Shown here: one piece after another, positions 34,032-46,540 of the stretch
How positions within the stretch are numbered: the stretch's first letter is position 1
Layout: every line of letters starts with the position of its first letter
Assembly: GCF_003258835.1 (NCBI RefSeq)
Contig: NZ_NPEV01000007.1
Location: forward strand, 1 to 64,000
DNA from: Rhodobium orientis
Lineage (GTDB): Bacteria > Pseudomonadota > Alphaproteobacteria > Rhizobiales > Rhodobiaceae
Direction of reading: 5' to 3'
DNA: 64,000 nt
The notes under the pieces: generated by a model
Database searches by the model: none
Told to the model about the DNA's origin: nothing
The model's input: the letters and a program-made list of their open reading frames with translations, nothing else
Made by a program: the position numbers and the translations under genes

Positions 34032-36647
34032 ATGGCGAGCGCGCGATACAACGCCCGCGAGGCGGAACCGAAATGGCAGAAGATCTGGGACGAGGCGGGC
34101 GTCTTTCGCACCGACAATGACGACCCGCGTCCGAAATACTACGTCCTGGAGATGTTCCCCTATCCGTCCGGGCGCATCCATATGGGCCATGTGCGCAACT
34201 ACACCATGGGCGACGTCGTCGCCCGCTACAAGCGCGCAAGGGGCTTCAACGTGCTGCACCCGATGGGCTGGGACGCCTTCGGCATGCCGGCGGAAAACGC
34301 GGCGATGCAGAACAAGGTCCACCCCAAGGAATGGACCTACGCCAACATCGCGGCGATGCGCGCGCAGTTGAAGTCGATGGGCCTGTCGCTCGACTGGGCC
34401 CGCGAATTCGCCACCTGCGACGTCGATTACTACCACCGCCAGCAGAAGCTGTTCCTGGATTTCCTGAAGGCCGGCCTTGCCTATCGCCGCAAGTCCAAGG
34501 TCAACTGGGACCCGGTCGACCACACCGTGCTCGCCAACGAGCAGGTCATCGACGGCCGCGGCTGGCGCTCCGGCGCCCTCGTCGAACAGCGCGACCTGAC
34601 CCAGTGGTTCTTCAAGATCACCGACTTTTCCGAGGACCTTCTGAAAGCGCTCGGTACCCTCGACCGCTGGCCGGACAAGGTGCGCCTGATGCAGGCCAAC
34701 TGGATCGGCCGCTCCGAAGGCCTGCATGTCCGCTTCGAGTTCACCAACACGCCGCCCTCGGGCGATGCCGCGCTGGAAGTCTTCACCACCCGCCCGGACA
34801 CGCTCTTCGGCGCCAGCTTCATGGCGCTGTCGTCGGAGCATCCCGTCGCCAGGGCGCTCGCCGAGACCAATCCGGAAATCGCCGCCTTTGCCGAGGAATG
34901 CCGGCGCATGGGCACCAGCGTCGTCGCCATCGAGACGGCGGAAAAGAAGGGCATCGACACCAGCCTTCGCGTCAAGCACCCGTTCGATCCGGACAAGACC
35001 CTGCCGGTCTATATCGCCAATTTCATCCTCATGGACTACGGCACCGGCGCTATCTTCGGCTGCCCGGCCCACGACCAGCGCGACCTCGACTTCGCCCGCA
35101 AATACGGCCTGCCGGTGACGCCCGTGGTTGCCCCGGCGGACGCAGACGCCGCAAGCTTTGAGGTCGCAGACGAGGCCTTCGTCGACGACGGCCGGATGAT
35201 CAATTCCGAGTTCCTCGATGGCATGTCGATCCCGGAGGCCAAGGAGGAAGTGGCGAGCCGCCTGGAAGCCGTCACCATCGACGGCACGCCGCAGGCGACC
35301 CGCAAGGTCAATTTCCGCCTGCGCGACTGGGGCATTTCCCGGCAGCGCTACTGGGGCTGCCCGATCCCGGTGATCCATTGCGAGAGCTGCGGCACCGTGC
35401 CGGTGCCCGAAGCCGACCTGCCGGTGAAGCTGCCCGAGGACGTTTCCTTCGACACGCCCGGCAACCCGCTCGACCGCCATCCGACCTGGAAGGACGTGCC
35501 TTGCCCCGAATGCGGCAAGCCGGCGCGGCGCGAGACCGACACCATGGACACCTTCGTCGACTCGTCCTGGTATTTCGCCCGCTTCACCGACCCGAAGAAC
35601 GATGCCCCGACCGACCCTGCGGTCGCCGACGCCTGGCTGCCCGTCGATCAGTATATCGGCGGCATCGAGCACGCGATCCTGCACCTGCTCTATTCGCGCT
35701 TCTTCACCCGGGCCATGAAGGCGACCGGCCATCTGGACCTGAAGGAGCCGTTCGGCGGCCTCTTCACGCAAGGAATGGTCACCCATGAGACCTACCGCTC
35801 GGCGGGCGGAGACTGGGTCAATCCGGCCGACATCCGCATCCTCGAGGACGGCGGCGCGCGGCGCGCGGAAATGCTCGACGGCGGTGCCCCGGTCGAGATC
35901 GGCCCGGTCGAAAAGATGTCGAAGTCGAAGAAGAACACCGTCGACCCCACCGACATCCTGCAGACCTACGGCGCCGACACGGCGCGTTGGTTCATGCTCT
36001 CCGACACCCCGCCGGACCGCGACATCCAGTGGACCGATGCCGGCGCGGAAGGCGCCCATCGCTTCGTCCAGAGGGTCTGGCGCATCGCCACCGAGGTCGC
36101 CGAGCTGGACAACGTGCCCGCCGAGCGCCCGGCCGACTTCTCCGCCCCGGCGCTGGAGGTCCGCAAGCTCGCCCACAAGACCCTTGCCGCCGTTGAGAGC
36201 GACATCGACCAGCTCGCCTTCAACCGCGCCGTCGCCCGGCTCTACGAACTCGGCAACGGCCTCGGCAAGGCGCTGGCGGCAGCCAAGTCCCCGTCCGCGG
36301 ACACCGCCTTTGCGCTCCGCGAAGCGGCGGAGATGATGATCCGGATGATGGCGCCGATGACGCCGCATCTGGCCGAGGAATGCTGGAAAGCTTTGGGCCA
36401 CGGCAGCCTGCTCGCCTCCGCCGACTGGCCGGCGATCGAAAAGGACCTTCTGGCGGAGGACACCGTCGTCCTGCCAGTTCAGGTCAACGGCAAGCGTCGC
36501 GGCGAAGTCACGGTTTCCCGCGATGCCGCCAACGACGAGATCGAATCGGCCGCCCTTGAGATCGACGCCGTGCAGAAAGCCTTGCAGGGCAAGCCGCCGC
36601 GCCGCATCATTGTCGTCCCGCAACGCATCGTGAACGTGGTCGCCTGA
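34032..36647 (+). CDS. leuS: Leucyl-tRNA synthetase
   Basis: An 871-residue class I aminoacyl-tRNA synthetase. The start [21 protein letters not shown] matches the family. The HIGH-type motif is [16 protein letters not shown] near residue 44. The editing domain includes [12 protein letters not shown] and [20 protein letters not shown]. The zinc-like Cys pairs are CESCG and CPECG. The KMSKS motif is [17 protein letters not shown] 34032 is chosen over the upstream 33963. lptE follows after one base, suggesting one operon with holA. A large open frame on the opposite strand is a GC-bias artefact. Confidence 0.97.
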   Translation: MASARYNAREAEPKWQKIWDEAGVFRTDNDDPRPKYYVLEMFPYPSGRIHMGHVRNYTMGDVVARYKRARGFNVLHPMGWDAFGMPAENAAMQNKVHPKEWTYANIAAMRAQLKSMGLSLDWAREFATCDVDYYHRQQKLFLDFLKAGLAYRRKSKVNWDPVDHTVLANEQVIDGRGWRSGALVEQRDLTQWFFKITDFSEDLLKALGTLDRWPDKVRLMQANWIGRSEGLHVRFEFTNTPPSGDAALEVFTTRPDTLFGASFMALSSEHPVARALAETNPEIAAFAEECRRMGTSVVAIETAEKKGIDTSLRVKHPFDPDKTLPVYIANFILMDYGTGAIFGCPAHDQRDLDFARKYGLPVTPVVAPADADAASFEVADEAFVDDGRMINSEFLDGMSIPEAKEEVASRLEAVTIDGTPQATRKVNFRLRDWGISRQRYWGCPIPVIHCESCGTVPVPEADLPVKLPEDVSFDTPGNPLDRHPTWKDVPCPECGKPARRETDTMDTFVDSSWYFARFTDPKNDAPTDPAVADAWLPVDQYIGGIEHAILHLLYSRFFTRAMKATGHLDLKEPFGGLFTQGMVTHETYRSAGGDWVNPADIRILEDGGARRAEMLDGGAPVEIGPVEKMSKSKKNTVDPTDILQTYGADTARWFMLSDTPPDRDIQWTDAGAEGAHRFVQRVWRIATEVAELDNVPAERPADFSAPALEVRKLAHKTLAAVESDIDQLAFNRAVARLYELGNGLGKALAAAKSPSADTAFALREAAEMMIRMMAPMTPHLAEECWKALGHGSLLASADWPAIEKDLLAEDTVVLPVQVNGKRRGEVTVSRDAANDEIESAALEIDAVQKALQGKPPRRIIVVPQRIVNVVA

Positions 36648-36648
36648 T

Positions 36649-37182
36649 ATGTCTCATCGACGGGAGCCGACACGCCGGGCCCTGGTCCTCGGTATGCTTG
36701 CTGCGGCGGGCCTCGGCCTTGCCGGCTGCCAGATCCGCCCGCTCTACGGCACGCTGCCGTCCGGCGGCACGGTCCGCGACGATACAAGGGCGATCCGCAT
36801 CGAAGCGGCGACGACGCGCGTCGGCCAGGAACTGCGCAACGAGCTGATCTTCGCCTTTACCGGCGGCGGCAGCGCCGCGGCCCAGCCGCTCTACAGCCTC
36901 CGGATCGTGCTGTCCGAGCACGAATCGGCCGTTGGCGTCGAAAAGCTCGCCGACGTCCCGGCCGCCTATTTCATTCTCGTGCGCGCGTCCTTCGTCCTCA
37001 CCGAGATCGCCACCGGCACCACCGTCCTGTCCGGGTCGAGCTTCGCCAGCGCCTCCTACGACTTCTCCACCCAGCGCTTCGCCAATCTGCGCGCCAAGCG
37101 CGACGCGGAAGACCGTGCGGTCAAGGTGATTTCCGACGACATCCGCACCCGCATCGCCGCCCATTTCGCCACCGCCGGCTGA
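36649..37182 (+). CDS. lptE: LPS assembly lipoprotein LptE-like
   Basis: A 177-residue lipoprotein. A short signal ends in lipobox LAGC (LGLAGCQIRPLYG), and the RPLYG segment after the cysteine is typical of alphaproteobacterial LptE. The remaining sequence is an alternating beta pattern. LptE plugs the LptD pore in the outer membrane and helps deliver lipopolysaccharide to the surface. The position between leuS and holA is conserved from E. coli to Rhizobiales and strongly supports the call. It begins one base after the leuS stop, and holA starts 33 bases further on. Confidence 0.9.
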   Translation: MSHRREPTRRALVLGMLAAAGLGLAGCQIRPLYGTLPSGGTVRDDTRAIRIEAATTRVGQELRNELIFAFTGGGSAAAQPLYSLRIVLSEHESAVGVEKLADVPAAYFILVRASFVLTEIATGTTVLSGSSFASASYDFSTQRFANLRAKRDAEDRAVKVISDDIRTRIAAHFATAG

Positions 37183-37215
37183 TCCGGCCGCAAAGCCCGA
37201 CCCCGGGAGCCCGCC

Positions 37216-38247
37216 ATGGCCTTGATCAAGGGCCGCGACATCGACCGGTTCCTGAAGTCCCCGCCCGCCGACCTTGCGCTGGTTCTCGTCTTCGGGCCCG
37301 ACACCGGCCTCGTCAACGAGCGCTGCAAGGCGCTGGTGACGACGGCGACGGCCGGCTCCGAGGATCCCTTCGCCCTCGTCACCCTCGATGCCTCGGAAAT
37401 CGCGTCCGATCCGAGCCGGCTCGCCGACGAGGCGCTGCAGATCGCCATGTTCGGCGACCGCCGCACGGTCTGGGTGCGGAATGCCGGCACCCAGAACATC
37501 GTCCCCGCCGTCGAGCCGCTCATCGCCGAGCCGCCGACCGATTCCCTCGTCGTCATCGAGGCTGGAGACCTTAAAAAAGGTACGGGATTGCGGCGTCGTT
37601 TCGAAGCCGATTCGAAAGCCGTGGCGATCGCCTGCTACGCCGATGCCGCCGCCGACCTCGATCGCCTGATGGACGAAGAGGCAAGTGCCGCCGGCCTTGA
37701 GATCGACCGCGACGCGCGTCAGGCGCTCCATGCCCTGATCGGCGCAGACCGCCTCGCCTCGCGCGGCGAACTCGCAAAACTCTGTCTTTATGCCCGCGGC
37801 GACAAACGCATCACCATCGAGCACGTGGCGGCCGTCGTCGGCGACGCCTCCGGTCTTGCCGTCGACGAACTCATCGACGCGGTCTTTGCCGGCAACATCG
37901 ACCAGGTCGTGCGCAACTATCGCCGCATGATCGCCGCCGGCACCTCGCCCGCGTCCATCGGCACAGCAACGCTCCGACACATGCAGATGCTGCACCGCGC
38001 CCGCGCCGACGTCGATGCCGGCAGTAGCGCGGAATCGGTCGTCGCCAGGGCCCGCCCGCCGATCTTCTTCCGCCGCCGGCCGCACATCACCCGCGCGCTC
38101 GCGCGCTGGAGCTCGCACCGGCTGGAACATGCCATGGGCGTGTTGAACGAGGCGATCCTCAACGCAAGGCGCCTGCGCGAGCTCGAGGACGACATCCTCG
38201 GCGAGGCCTTGCTGCTGATCGCCAGGGCGGCGCGGGCGCCGGGGTAG
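37216..38247 (+). CDS. holA: DNA polymerase III delta subunit
   Basis: A 343-residue subunit of the clamp loader that opens the beta clamp. It has the N-terminal AAA+-like fold (LVLVFGPDTGLVNERCKAL), the region TVWVRNAGTQNIVPAVEPL and a helical C-terminus (RRRPHITRALARWSSHRLEHAMGVLNEA) typical of HolA. As expected for delta, there is no intact Walker A site. The ATG at 37216 has CCCGGGAGCC upstream. It closes the leuS-lptE-holA unit. Confidence 0.94.
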   Translation: MALIKGRDIDRFLKSPPADLALVLVFGPDTGLVNERCKALVTTATAGSEDPFALVTLDASEIASDPSRLADEALQIAMFGDRRTVWVRNAGTQNIVPAVEPLIAEPPTDSLVVIEAGDLKKGTGLRRRFEADSKAVAIACYADAAADLDRLMDEEASAAGLEIDRDARQALHALIGADRLASRGELAKLCLYARGDKRITIEHVAAVVGDASGLAVDELIDAVFAGNIDQVVRNYRRMIAAGTSPASIGTATLRHMQMLHRARADVDAGSSAESVVARARPPIFFRRRPHITRALARWSSHRLEHAMGVLNEAILNARRLRELEDDILGEALLLIARAARAPG

Positions 38248-38330
38248 GGGACAGCAGGCCTTCCGAAAGATTTGCTCGCCGCCATTGCCGCGCTTGATAG
38301 GGCCACTTCGGACCAATCTGCTGACGCTGA

Positions 38331-38416
38331 CTGGATCGCCGCGTCGGCCTTACGGCCTCCTCGCGATGACGCCGAGAGGAAATATACGTCATTACGAGCG
38401 CAGCGAAGCAATCCAG
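38331..38416 (-). repeat. REP-like repeat family A (inverted copy) with adjoining family B unit
   Basis: 38331-38371 is the reverse complement of the 41-bp unit at 232-272. After a 15-bp spacer, 38387-38416 is a related 30-bp unit (CGTCATTACGAGCG...GAAGCAATCCAG). Both are also found together at 59231-59333. The surrounding 350-bp gap between holA and parB shows no gene. Confidence 0.6.
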
Positions 38417-38597
38417 AAACGGCCTTTCGACACCCTCGCCGTGAGAGGGGATGCCGGCACACGGGGTCGAACAGCCCCGATGCCAAGTGAGCGCTGGCCA
38501 TCATCGCGTCGTTTCGGACCCGAACCGAGGCAGGGAAAGCTGCCGCCTCGCGACCGTGTACCAGCCTAAAACCTAGTCGCCAGGCTCGTCGGAGGAA

Positions 38598-39470
38598 TTA
38601 CCCCCTGAGCCGCGCGCTGATCTCGTCGAGCTGTTCCAATGTCTTGTAGCGGATCTGGACCGAGCCGCCGGCCTCGCCGCGATGGTCGATGACCACGTTT
38701 AGGCCGATGGCATCGGTCAGGCTCTTTTCCAGCGCGCGGGTGTCGGCGTCCTTTTCCGGCTTGGCCCTGGCCGCCTTCTTCGGCCGGTCCGACACGGTCT
38801 GGGTCATCAGCTCCGCCTCGCGGACGCTGAGATTGCCGTCGACGATCTGCCTGGCGAGGTCTTCCGCATCGTCGCGCGTGATCAGGGTGCGCGCGTGACC
38901 AGCCGTGAGCTTGCCGTCGAGCACATAGGTCCGCACCACCTCCGGCAGGCGCAGGAGGCGCATGGTATTGGCGACGTGGCTGCGGCTCTTGCCGATGACC
39001 TTGGCGAGTTCGGCCTGGGAATAGGAGAATTCCTCGGTCAGCCGCTCATAGCCGAGCGCCTCTTCGATGGCGTTGAGGTCGGAACGCTGCACGTTCTCGA
39101 TGATCGCCAGCTCCAGCGCCTCGCGGTCGGTGACGTTGAGGACAACCACCGGCACGTCGTGGAGGCCGGCACGTTGCGCCGCCCGCCAGCGTCGCTCACC
39201 GGCGATGATCTCGTAGGACCGGCCACTGTCGTCGACGGGGCGCACCACGATCGGCTGGACGATGCCCTTTTCCTTGACGGAAGCGACGAGATCGGCGAGG
39301 TCGTCCTCGTTGAAATTGCGCCGCGGGTTGCGCGGGTTGCCGCGCAGGAATTCCACGGGAAGCCGGCGCTGGCTGTGCGCGCGCTCGACCGCGGCGTCTT
39401 CCGTCTCCACATCGCCGAGCAGGGCGGCAAGCCCCCGGCCGAGCCGCTTTTTCGATGCTGCCTCGCTCAT
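38598..39470 (-). CDS. parB: Chromosome partitioning protein ParB
   Basis: A 290-residue CTP-dependent DNA clamp that loads at parS. It starts MSEAASKKRLGRGLAALLGD (ParA-interacting N-terminus). It continues with LVASVKEKGIVQPIVVRP, box II GERRWRAAQRAG and the helix-turn-helix SQAELAKVIGKSRSHVANTMRLL. The C-terminal dimerisation domain ends LEQLDEISARLRG. GGAG lies six bases before the ATG at 39470. parS-like sites lie within 1.5 to 7.5 kb. It is downstream of parA on the same strand, the standard order. Confidence 0.97.
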   Translation of the reverse strand: MSEAASKKRLGRGLAALLGDVETEDAAVERAHSQRRLPVEFLRGNPRNPRRNFNEDDLADLVASVKEKGIVQPIVVRPVDDSGRSYEIIAGERRWRAAQRAGLHDVPVVVLNVTDREALELAIIENVQRSDLNAIEEALGYERLTEEFSYSQAELAKVIGKSRSHVANTMRLLRLPEVVRTYVLDGKLTAGHARTLITRDDAEDLARQIVDGNLSVREAELMTQTVSDRPKKAARAKPEKDADTRALEKSLTDAIGLNVVIDHRGEAGGSVQIRYKTLEQLDEISARLRG

Positions 39471-39557
39471 CGATTTCTCCTCAAAGGTCATTCCAGCAAG
39501 CAGACTCCGAATCATTTCGGATGCGAATCCGCCCTTCGCCAGTCTACATCGTTTCGG

Positions 39558-40388
39558 TTATGCTGCGGCGTTGTTCAGGCGCTTTTCGCGCTGGATGATC
39601 TCCGAGGCCAGCTTCAGGTAGGCCTGACTGCCGGCGCAGTTGAGATCGTAGAGCAGCGCCGGCTTGCCGTAGGACGGCGCTTCCGACACCCGGACATTGC
39701 GCGGGATGACGGTCTGGTAGACCTTGTCGCCGAGGGTCTCGCGCACATCGGCCGCCACCTGGTCCGACAGATTATTGCGGCTGTCATACATGGTCAGCAC
39801 GATGCCGTGGATGGAAAGGCCCGGGTTGAGTGCCGTCTTGACCTGCTCGACCGTGGAGAGGAGCTGGGTCAGGCCTTCCAGCGCAAAGAACTCGCACTGC
39901 AGCGGCACGAGGATGGCGTTGGAGGCGACGAGCGCGTTGATGGTGAGGAGATTGAGCGAGGGCGGGCAGTCGATGAGCACGTAGGAGAACCGCTCCTCCG
40001 GCTCCAGCGCCGACATCTTTTCCTCAAGCCCGGCGATCGCCTTCTTGAGCCTGACGGACCGATCCCGGTCCTGGGAGATCTCAAGCTCGACGCCGAGCAG
40101 GTCGAGCGTCGACGGTGCGATCCAGAGCCGCGGCACCGATGTCTCCAGGATGACGCGGGCCAAAGGCGCCTCACCGGTCATGACGTCGTAGGTCGAGGCC
40201 TCGCGCGCCTTGCGGTCGATGCCGAGACCGGTCGATGCGTTGCCCTGGGGATCGATATCGAGGATCAGCACCCGCTCGCCGATCGCCGCCAGCGCCGTGC
40301 CGAGATTGATTGCCGTCGTCGTCTTGCCGACCCCGCCCTTCTGATTGGCAAGGGACAGGATACGCAAACCCTTCGTCTTCGAAATCAT
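39558..40388 (-). CDS. parA: Chromosome partitioning ATPase ParA
   Basis: A 276-residue ATPase of the ParA/MinD family. The deviant Walker A is NQKGGVGKTTTAINLG near residue 15. DIDPQGNASTGLG follows, and the Walker B region contains YVLIDCPPSLNLLTIN. It binds DNA non-specifically as an ATP dimer and moves ParB-parS complexes. The ATG at 40388 is supported by GAGG about eight bases upstream. An in-frame GTG at 40397 is possible. It sits between rsmG (upstream) and parB (downstream). Confidence 0.97.
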   Translation of the reverse strand: MISKTKGLRILSLANQKGGVGKTTTAINLGTALAAIGERVLILDIDPQGNASTGLGIDRKAREASTYDVMTGEAPLARVILETSVPRLWIAPSTLDLLGVELEISQDRDRSVRLKKAIAGLEEKMSALEPEERFSYVLIDCPPSLNLLTINALVASNAILVPLQCEFFALEGLTQLLSTVEQVKTALNPGLSIHGIVLTMYDSRNNLSDQVAADVRETLGDKVYQTVIPRNVRVSEAPSYGKPALLYDLNCAGSQAYLKLASEIIQREKRLNNAAA

Positions 40389-40418
40389 GGTGGTCACCTC
40401 TCGTAACCGGCCCGCTTG

Positions 40419-41060
40419 TTACCGCCGCTGCAGGTGTCGAATCACGACGATCCGACTGTCCGGTTCGATACTGCTCGCCTTTTCTACCAGATCGATGATC
40501 CAGAAACGATTTGCTTCTTCCAGTTCCCGGGAAAAATCCCGTCCCTTGTGGAAAACGGCAACAGCGCCTTGCACGACAAGTGGTGCGGCGAATCCGCAAA
40601 GCTCGGAAAGCGAGGCGAGCGCCCGGGCCGAAACCGCATCGACCGGGGCGTCCCAGTCGGCAACCACGTCCTCGATACGGGCCACATGGACCGTCGCGGG
40701 AATACCGGTTTCACGTGAAACCGTTCGTAAAAACGAGGCCTTGCGCTGATCGCTTTCGACCAGATCGACGTTGGCTCCGGGCGTCTCGGCAAGCAGGATC
40801 GCGGTGACGATGCCGGGGAATCCGGCGCCGCTGCCAAGGTCCATCCAGCGCTTCGCATGGGGGGTGGCGGCAAGTGCCTGGGCGCTGTCTGCCACATGCC
40901 GTGTCCACAAGTTCTCCACAGTCTTTCCAGAGACGAGGTTGATACGTTTCTGCCAGCGCCTCAGCAGATCGACATAGATCGACAGCCGTTCGGCCGATTC
41001 ACGTGAAACATCGAGAATGGATCGGACGGCCTCGACACTCTCCGGCAGCGGCTTGGTCAC
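40419..41060 (-). CDS. rsmG: 16S rRNA (guanine-527-N7) methyltransferase
   Basis: A 213-residue SAM enzyme (GidB). Motif I is [19 protein letters not shown], followed by [16 protein letters not shown] and [14 protein letters not shown]. The start is a GTG at 41060 that overlaps the mnmG stop by four bases (GTGA), giving [14 protein letters not shown]. Two parS-like sites lie inside the coding region and encode VSRET (40707-40722) and DVSRE (about 40995-41010). So it serves as both gene and centromere sequence. Upstream frame extension into mnmG is a shadow. Confidence 0.95.
   Translation of the reverse strand: MTKPLPESVEAVRSILDVSRESAERLSIYVDLLRRWQKRINLVSGKTVENLWTRHVADSAQALAATPHAKRWMDLGSGAGFPGIVTAILLAETPGANVDLVESDQRKASFLRTVSRETGIPATVHVARIEDVVADWDAPVDAVSARALASLSELCGFAAPLVVQGAVAVFHKGRDFSRELEEANRFWIIDLVEKASSIEPDSRIVVIRHLQRR
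40707..40722. other. parS site 1 (GGTTTCACGTGAAACC)
   Basis: A perfect 16-bp palindrome with the parS core TTTCACGTGAAA, compared with the consensus TGTTTCACGTGAAACA. It is inside rsmG, close to parA. ParB is expected to load here. Confidence 0.9.
40995..41010. other. parS site 2 (CGATTCACGTGAAACA)
   Basis: The right half GTGAAACA is perfect. The left half has two changes from consensus. It is inside rsmG near its start. Confidence 0.85.
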
Positions 41061-42931
41061 GCCGCATCCTCGCTCGCCCGCCGGCGCCTCGCATGGGCGA
41101 GAAGCAGGGTCAGCGCCGCCGGCGTCATGCCGTCGATGCGCGCGGCCTGGCCGAGCGTTTCCGGCCGGACGCGCTCCAGCTTGTGGCGCACCTCGTTGGA
41201 AAGCCCGGAAATGGACCCGTAGTCGAGATCGGCCGCAAGTCTCAAATCCTCGTCGCGCCGGAACGCGGCGATGTCGGCGTCCTGGCGCTTCAGATAGACG
41301 GCGTAGACCGCCTCGATCTGGAGCTGTTCGCGGATTTCCGGAGACAGAGCACCGACCTCCGGCCAGATGGCGGCAAGCCGGTCCGCATCGATATCCGGAA
41401 AGGAAAGGAGTTCCAGCGCTGTCCGCCGCGTGCCGTCCTGATTGAGAGAAAGGCCGTGGCGCTGGCCTTCGCTGGGCGTCAGGCTGAGAGCGCTCAGCAT
41501 CTCCCGGCCTCGCTCCAGGACCGCCATCTTCTCGGAGAAACGTCCTGACCGCTCCGGGCCGACACAGCCCCACGCCTCCCCGAGTGGGGTGAGTCTCTGA
41601 TCCGCATTGTCCGCCCGCAGCGACAGCCGGTATTCGGCCCGCGAGGTGAACATCCGGTAGGGCTCCGAAACACCCCGCGTCACGAGATCGTCGACCATGA
41701 CCCCGAGATAGCCCTCGTCGCGCCCGACTGTGACGCCGTCGCCGCCGCCCGCAAGGCGCGCCGCATTGACGCCGGCCAAGAGCCCCTGCGCCGCCGCTTC
41801 CTCATAGCCCGTGGTGCCGTTGATCTGGCCGGCGAGGAAAAGACCCGCGACGCGGTTGGTCTCAAGCGTCGGCCGCAGCTCGCGCGGATCGATGTGGTCG
41901 TATTCGATGGCGTAGCCAGGCTGCAGGATCGTCGCGCGCTCAAGGCCGGGAATGGTCCGCACATAGGCTTCCTGCACCTCTTCCGGCAGGCCGGTGGAAA
42001 TCCCGTTCGGATAAACGGCGTGATCGTCGAGACCTTCCGGCTCCAAAAAAATCTGGTGGCCGTCCCGGTCGCCGAACCGGACCACCTTGTCCTCGATGGA
42101 TGGGCAATAGCGCGGACCGGTGGAATCGATCTGGCCGGAATAGATCGGCGACAGCCCGATATTGTCGCGGATGATGTCGTGGGTCTGTTCCGTCGTCCGG
42201 GTGATGTGGCAGACGATCTGCGGCGTCGAAATCCGATCCGTCAGCGTGGAGAACGGCATCGGCGGATCGTCGCCTTCCTGCACGGCAAGCGCATTCCGGT
42301 CGATCGTCCGCCCGTCGAGCCGGGGCGGGGTCCCGGTCTTCAGCCGCCCGAGCCGGAACCCGAACCGTTCGAGGCTGGCGGACAGGCCCGTCGCCGGCGC
42401 CTCGCCGACCCGCCCCGCCGGTATCTTTTTCCGGCCGATATGGATCATACCGCGCAGGAACGTGCCCGTCGTGAGCACGACCGCGCCGCAGGCAAAGGAC
42501 CGACCATCGGAGAGCACGAGCCCAGTCACCCGCTCACCCGCGAACGAAATATCCTCCGCCCCGCCCTCGATCACCGTCAGGTTTTCCGTTGCGGCGATTT
42601 CGGTCTGCATCGCCTCGCGATAGAGCTTGCGGTCGATCTGGGCGCGCGGCCCGCGCACGGCCGGACCCTTGCGCCGGTTGAGGAGGCGGAACTGTATCCC
42701 GGCCCTGTCGGCCATTCGGCCCATGAGCCCGTCGAGGGCATCGACCTCGCGCACCAGGTGGCCCTTGCCGAGACCGCCGATCGCCGGATTGCAGGACATC
42801 GCGCCGACCGTATCGAACCGGTGGGTGACGAGGGCCGTGCGTGCGCCGAGCCGCGCGGAAGCGCTTGCGGCCTCCACGCCGGCATGCCCGCCGCCGATCA
42901 CCATCACGTCGAAATCGGTCGCTCTCGTCAT
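41057..42931 (-). CDS. mnmG: tRNA uridine 5-carboxymethylaminomethyl modification enzyme MnmG
   Basis: A 624-residue FAD protein (GidA). It starts [22 protein letters not shown] with the dinucleotide-binding motif. [23 protein letters not shown] and [15 protein letters not shown] follow. The C-terminal part has [25 protein letters not shown], the conserved GidA signature. It works with MnmE to modify the wobble uridine of several tRNAs. The ATG at 42931 is preceded by GGAAAG. The frame is open to 43063, but the extension is not family sequence. Order mnmE-mnmG-rsmG-parA-parB is the classic origin-proximal cluster. Confidence 0.97.
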   Translation of the reverse strand: MTRATDFDVMVIGGGHAGVEAASASARLGARTALVTHRFDTVGAMSCNPAIGGLGKGHLVREVDALDGLMGRMADRAGIQFRLLNRRKGPAVRGPRAQIDRKLYREAMQTEIAATENLTVIEGGAEDISFAGERVTGLVLSDGRSFACGAVVLTTGTFLRGMIHIGRKKIPAGRVGEAPATGLSASLERFGFRLGRLKTGTPPRLDGRTIDRNALAVQEGDDPPMPFSTLTDRISTPQIVCHITRTTEQTHDIIRDNIGLSPIYSGQIDSTGPRYCPSIEDKVVRFGDRDGHQIFLEPEGLDDHAVYPNGISTGLPEEVQEAYVRTIPGLERATILQPGYAIEYDHIDPRELRPTLETNRVAGLFLAGQINGTTGYEEAAAQGLLAGVNAARLAGGGDGVTVGRDEGYLGVMVDDLVTRGVSEPYRMFTSRAEYRLSLRADNADQRLTPLGEAWGCVGPERSGRFSEKMAVLERGREMLSALSLTPSEGQRHGLSLNQDGTRRTALELLSFPDIDADRLAAIWPEVGALSPEIREQLQIEAVYAVYLKRQDADIAAFRRDEDLRLAADLDYGSISGLSNEVRHKLERVRPETLGQAARIDGMTPAALTLLLAHARRRRASEDAA

Positions 42932-43055
42932 CCGCTTTCCGTAAATCCATCGCGCGCCGGGAGCAAATCGCCCCGCCGCTTTGCCCCGGTTATGGGTACA
43001 AACATGTGGAAAATCAATTCGCAAACCCGGTTTTGAGTCGACTTTTGGGAAAACC

Positions 43056-43071
43056 TGTTTCACGTGAATCC
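43056..43071. other. parS site 3 (TGTTTCACGTGAATCC)
   Basis: The left half TGTTTCAC is perfect. The right half has two changes. It is in the mnmE-mnmG intergenic gap, 19 bases from site 4. Confidence 0.85.
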
Positions 43072-43090
43072 GGCGTCTCGGCCGTATATC

Positions 43091-43106
43091 GGATTCACGT
43101 GAAACA
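43091..43106. other. parS site 4 (GGATTCACGTGAAACA)
   Basis: The right half is perfect. The left half has two changes. Together with site 3 it forms a mirror-image pair just after the mnmE stop codon. Confidence 0.85.
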
Positions 43107-43112
43107 TACGGC

Positions 43113-44444
43113 CTATTTGCCGATACAGAACTCCGCGAAGATCACGTCCAGCACATCCTCCACATCGATCCGCCCCGTGATCCGCCCGAGCGCATCGCCC
43201 GCGTGCCGCAGTTCTTCCGCCATCAGCTCCGCGTCGCCAACGGCTTCCGCCCGCACCAGCGCGTCCCGGCATGCCGTAAGCGCCGCCCGATGCCGCTCCC
43301 GCGTCGCCATCGCAGACCCAAGCCCCGCGAATTTTTCTCCGGCAAACGCCGCAAGCTTCTCCTGAAGACGGTCGAGGCCCGCACCAGTCTTCACCGAAAT
43401 CGCGAGTGCATCGTCTCCGGCATCAAAACCGTCCCCGACCAGATCGGCCTTGTTGGCAATCGGCCAGACCGTTCCCGCCGCTGACACGACCCCGTCCGGC
43501 ACACCCGTCCTCCGCCCGGATGCATCCTCCATCCACAACACGAGGTCCGCGTCACTCCCCCGCGCCAGTGCCCGGCGGATGCCCTCGCGCTCGACGATCC
43601 CTTCCGCTTCACGAAGCCCGGCCGTGTCGATCAGCATCACCGGATAGCCGGAAAGGTCGAGATGGACCTCCAGCACATCCCGCGTCGTGCCCGCCTCCTC
43701 CGTGACGATAGCCACGTCGCGCTTTGCCAGCGCATTCATCAGGCTCGATTTGCCCGCATTGGGCGGTCCCATCAGAGCGACCTGCAGCCCGTCGCGCAGC
43801 CGCTCTCCGCTCCGGCCTTCTCCGAGCTTCGTTTCGATCCCGATTCGAAGATCGGAAAGAACCGCGCGGTCCGCATCCGTGACCGAGGCGAGCACATCCT
43901 CCTCCTCGGCAAAGTCGAGCCCGGCCTCGATACGGGCCCTCAGCCCGATCAGGCGGCGGCGCCAGCCTTCCACCAGATCGCCGAAGCTGCCGCAAAGCTG
44001 CGACAGCGCCTGGCGCCGCTGCGCCTCCGTCTCCGCAGCGATCAGATCGGCAAGCCCCTCGACCCGTGTCAGATCCAGCTTGCCGTTGTCGAAGGCGCGC
44101 CTGGAAAACTCTCCCGCCTCCGCCGGCCGCACCCCCTCGAACGATCCGAGCGCCTCGAGCACCGCCCCGACCACCGCCCGTCCGCCATGGACATGAAATT
44201 CCGCAACATCCTCGCCGGTCGCGCTCGCAGGCCCCTCGAAGAACAGCACCACGGCCTCGTCGAGCACGGCACCGTCGCGCGGATCCTTCAGCGCCCGCAG
44301 CATCGCCCGCCGCGGCTCCGGTACGATTCCAGCCATCGTTTCGAGGACGAATCGAACCCTCGGCCCGCTCAGCCGAACGACCGCGATGGCCGAGGGAAGC
44401 GCACCGCTCGATAGCGCGAAGATCGTTCCTGTCCGATTGTCCAC
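43113..44444 (-). CDS. mnmE: tRNA modification GTPase MnmE
   Basis: A 443-residue GTPase (TrmE) partner of MnmG. The N-terminal folate-binding domain starts [27 protein letters not shown]. The G domain has the P-loop [25 protein letters not shown] and [10 protein letters not shown]. The C-terminal CIGK corresponds to the catalytic CxGK, with the usual Phe replaced by Ile. The GTG at 44444 has AAGG five bases upstream and gives the right N-terminus. The frame is open to 44510. The stop lies six bases from parS site 4. It is divergent from the thioredoxin-domain gene. Confidence 0.96.
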   Translation of the reverse strand: MDNRTGTIFALSSGALPSAIAVVRLSGPRVRFVLETMAGIVPEPRRAMLRALKDPRDGAVLDEAVVLFFEGPASATGEDVAEFHVHGGRAVVGAVLEALGSFEGVRPAEAGEFSRRAFDNGKLDLTRVEGLADLIAAETEAQRRQALSQLCGSFGDLVEGWRRRLIGLRARIEAGLDFAEEEDVLASVTDADRAVLSDLRIGIETKLGEGRSGERLRDGLQVALMGPPNAGKSSLMNALAKRDVAIVTEEAGTTRDVLEVHLDLSGYPVMLIDTAGLREAEGIVEREGIRRALARGSDADLVLWMEDASGRRTGVPDGVVSAAGTVWPIANKADLVGDGFDAGDDALAISVKTGAGLDRLQEKLAAFAGEKFAGLGSAMATRERHRAALTACRDALVRAEAVGDAELMAEELRHAGDALGRITGRIDVEDVLDVIFAEFCIGK

Positions 44445-44521
44445 GCTGGCCTTTTCTCCGTGGACCGTCCCGCTAGTTAGGAACGGAAGCCGTTTTTGCG
44501 ATTTCACCAAAAGGATTTCCC

Positions 44522-46537
<2,016 letters not shown>

Positions 46538-46540
46538 GCG

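Noticed and set aside
33828-36623. A 931-residue open frame on the minus strand opposite leuS
   Set aside because: leuS on the plus strand has all synthetase motifs. The antisense frame is Arg/Gly/Asp-rich without recognisable domains and reflects high-GC third positions.
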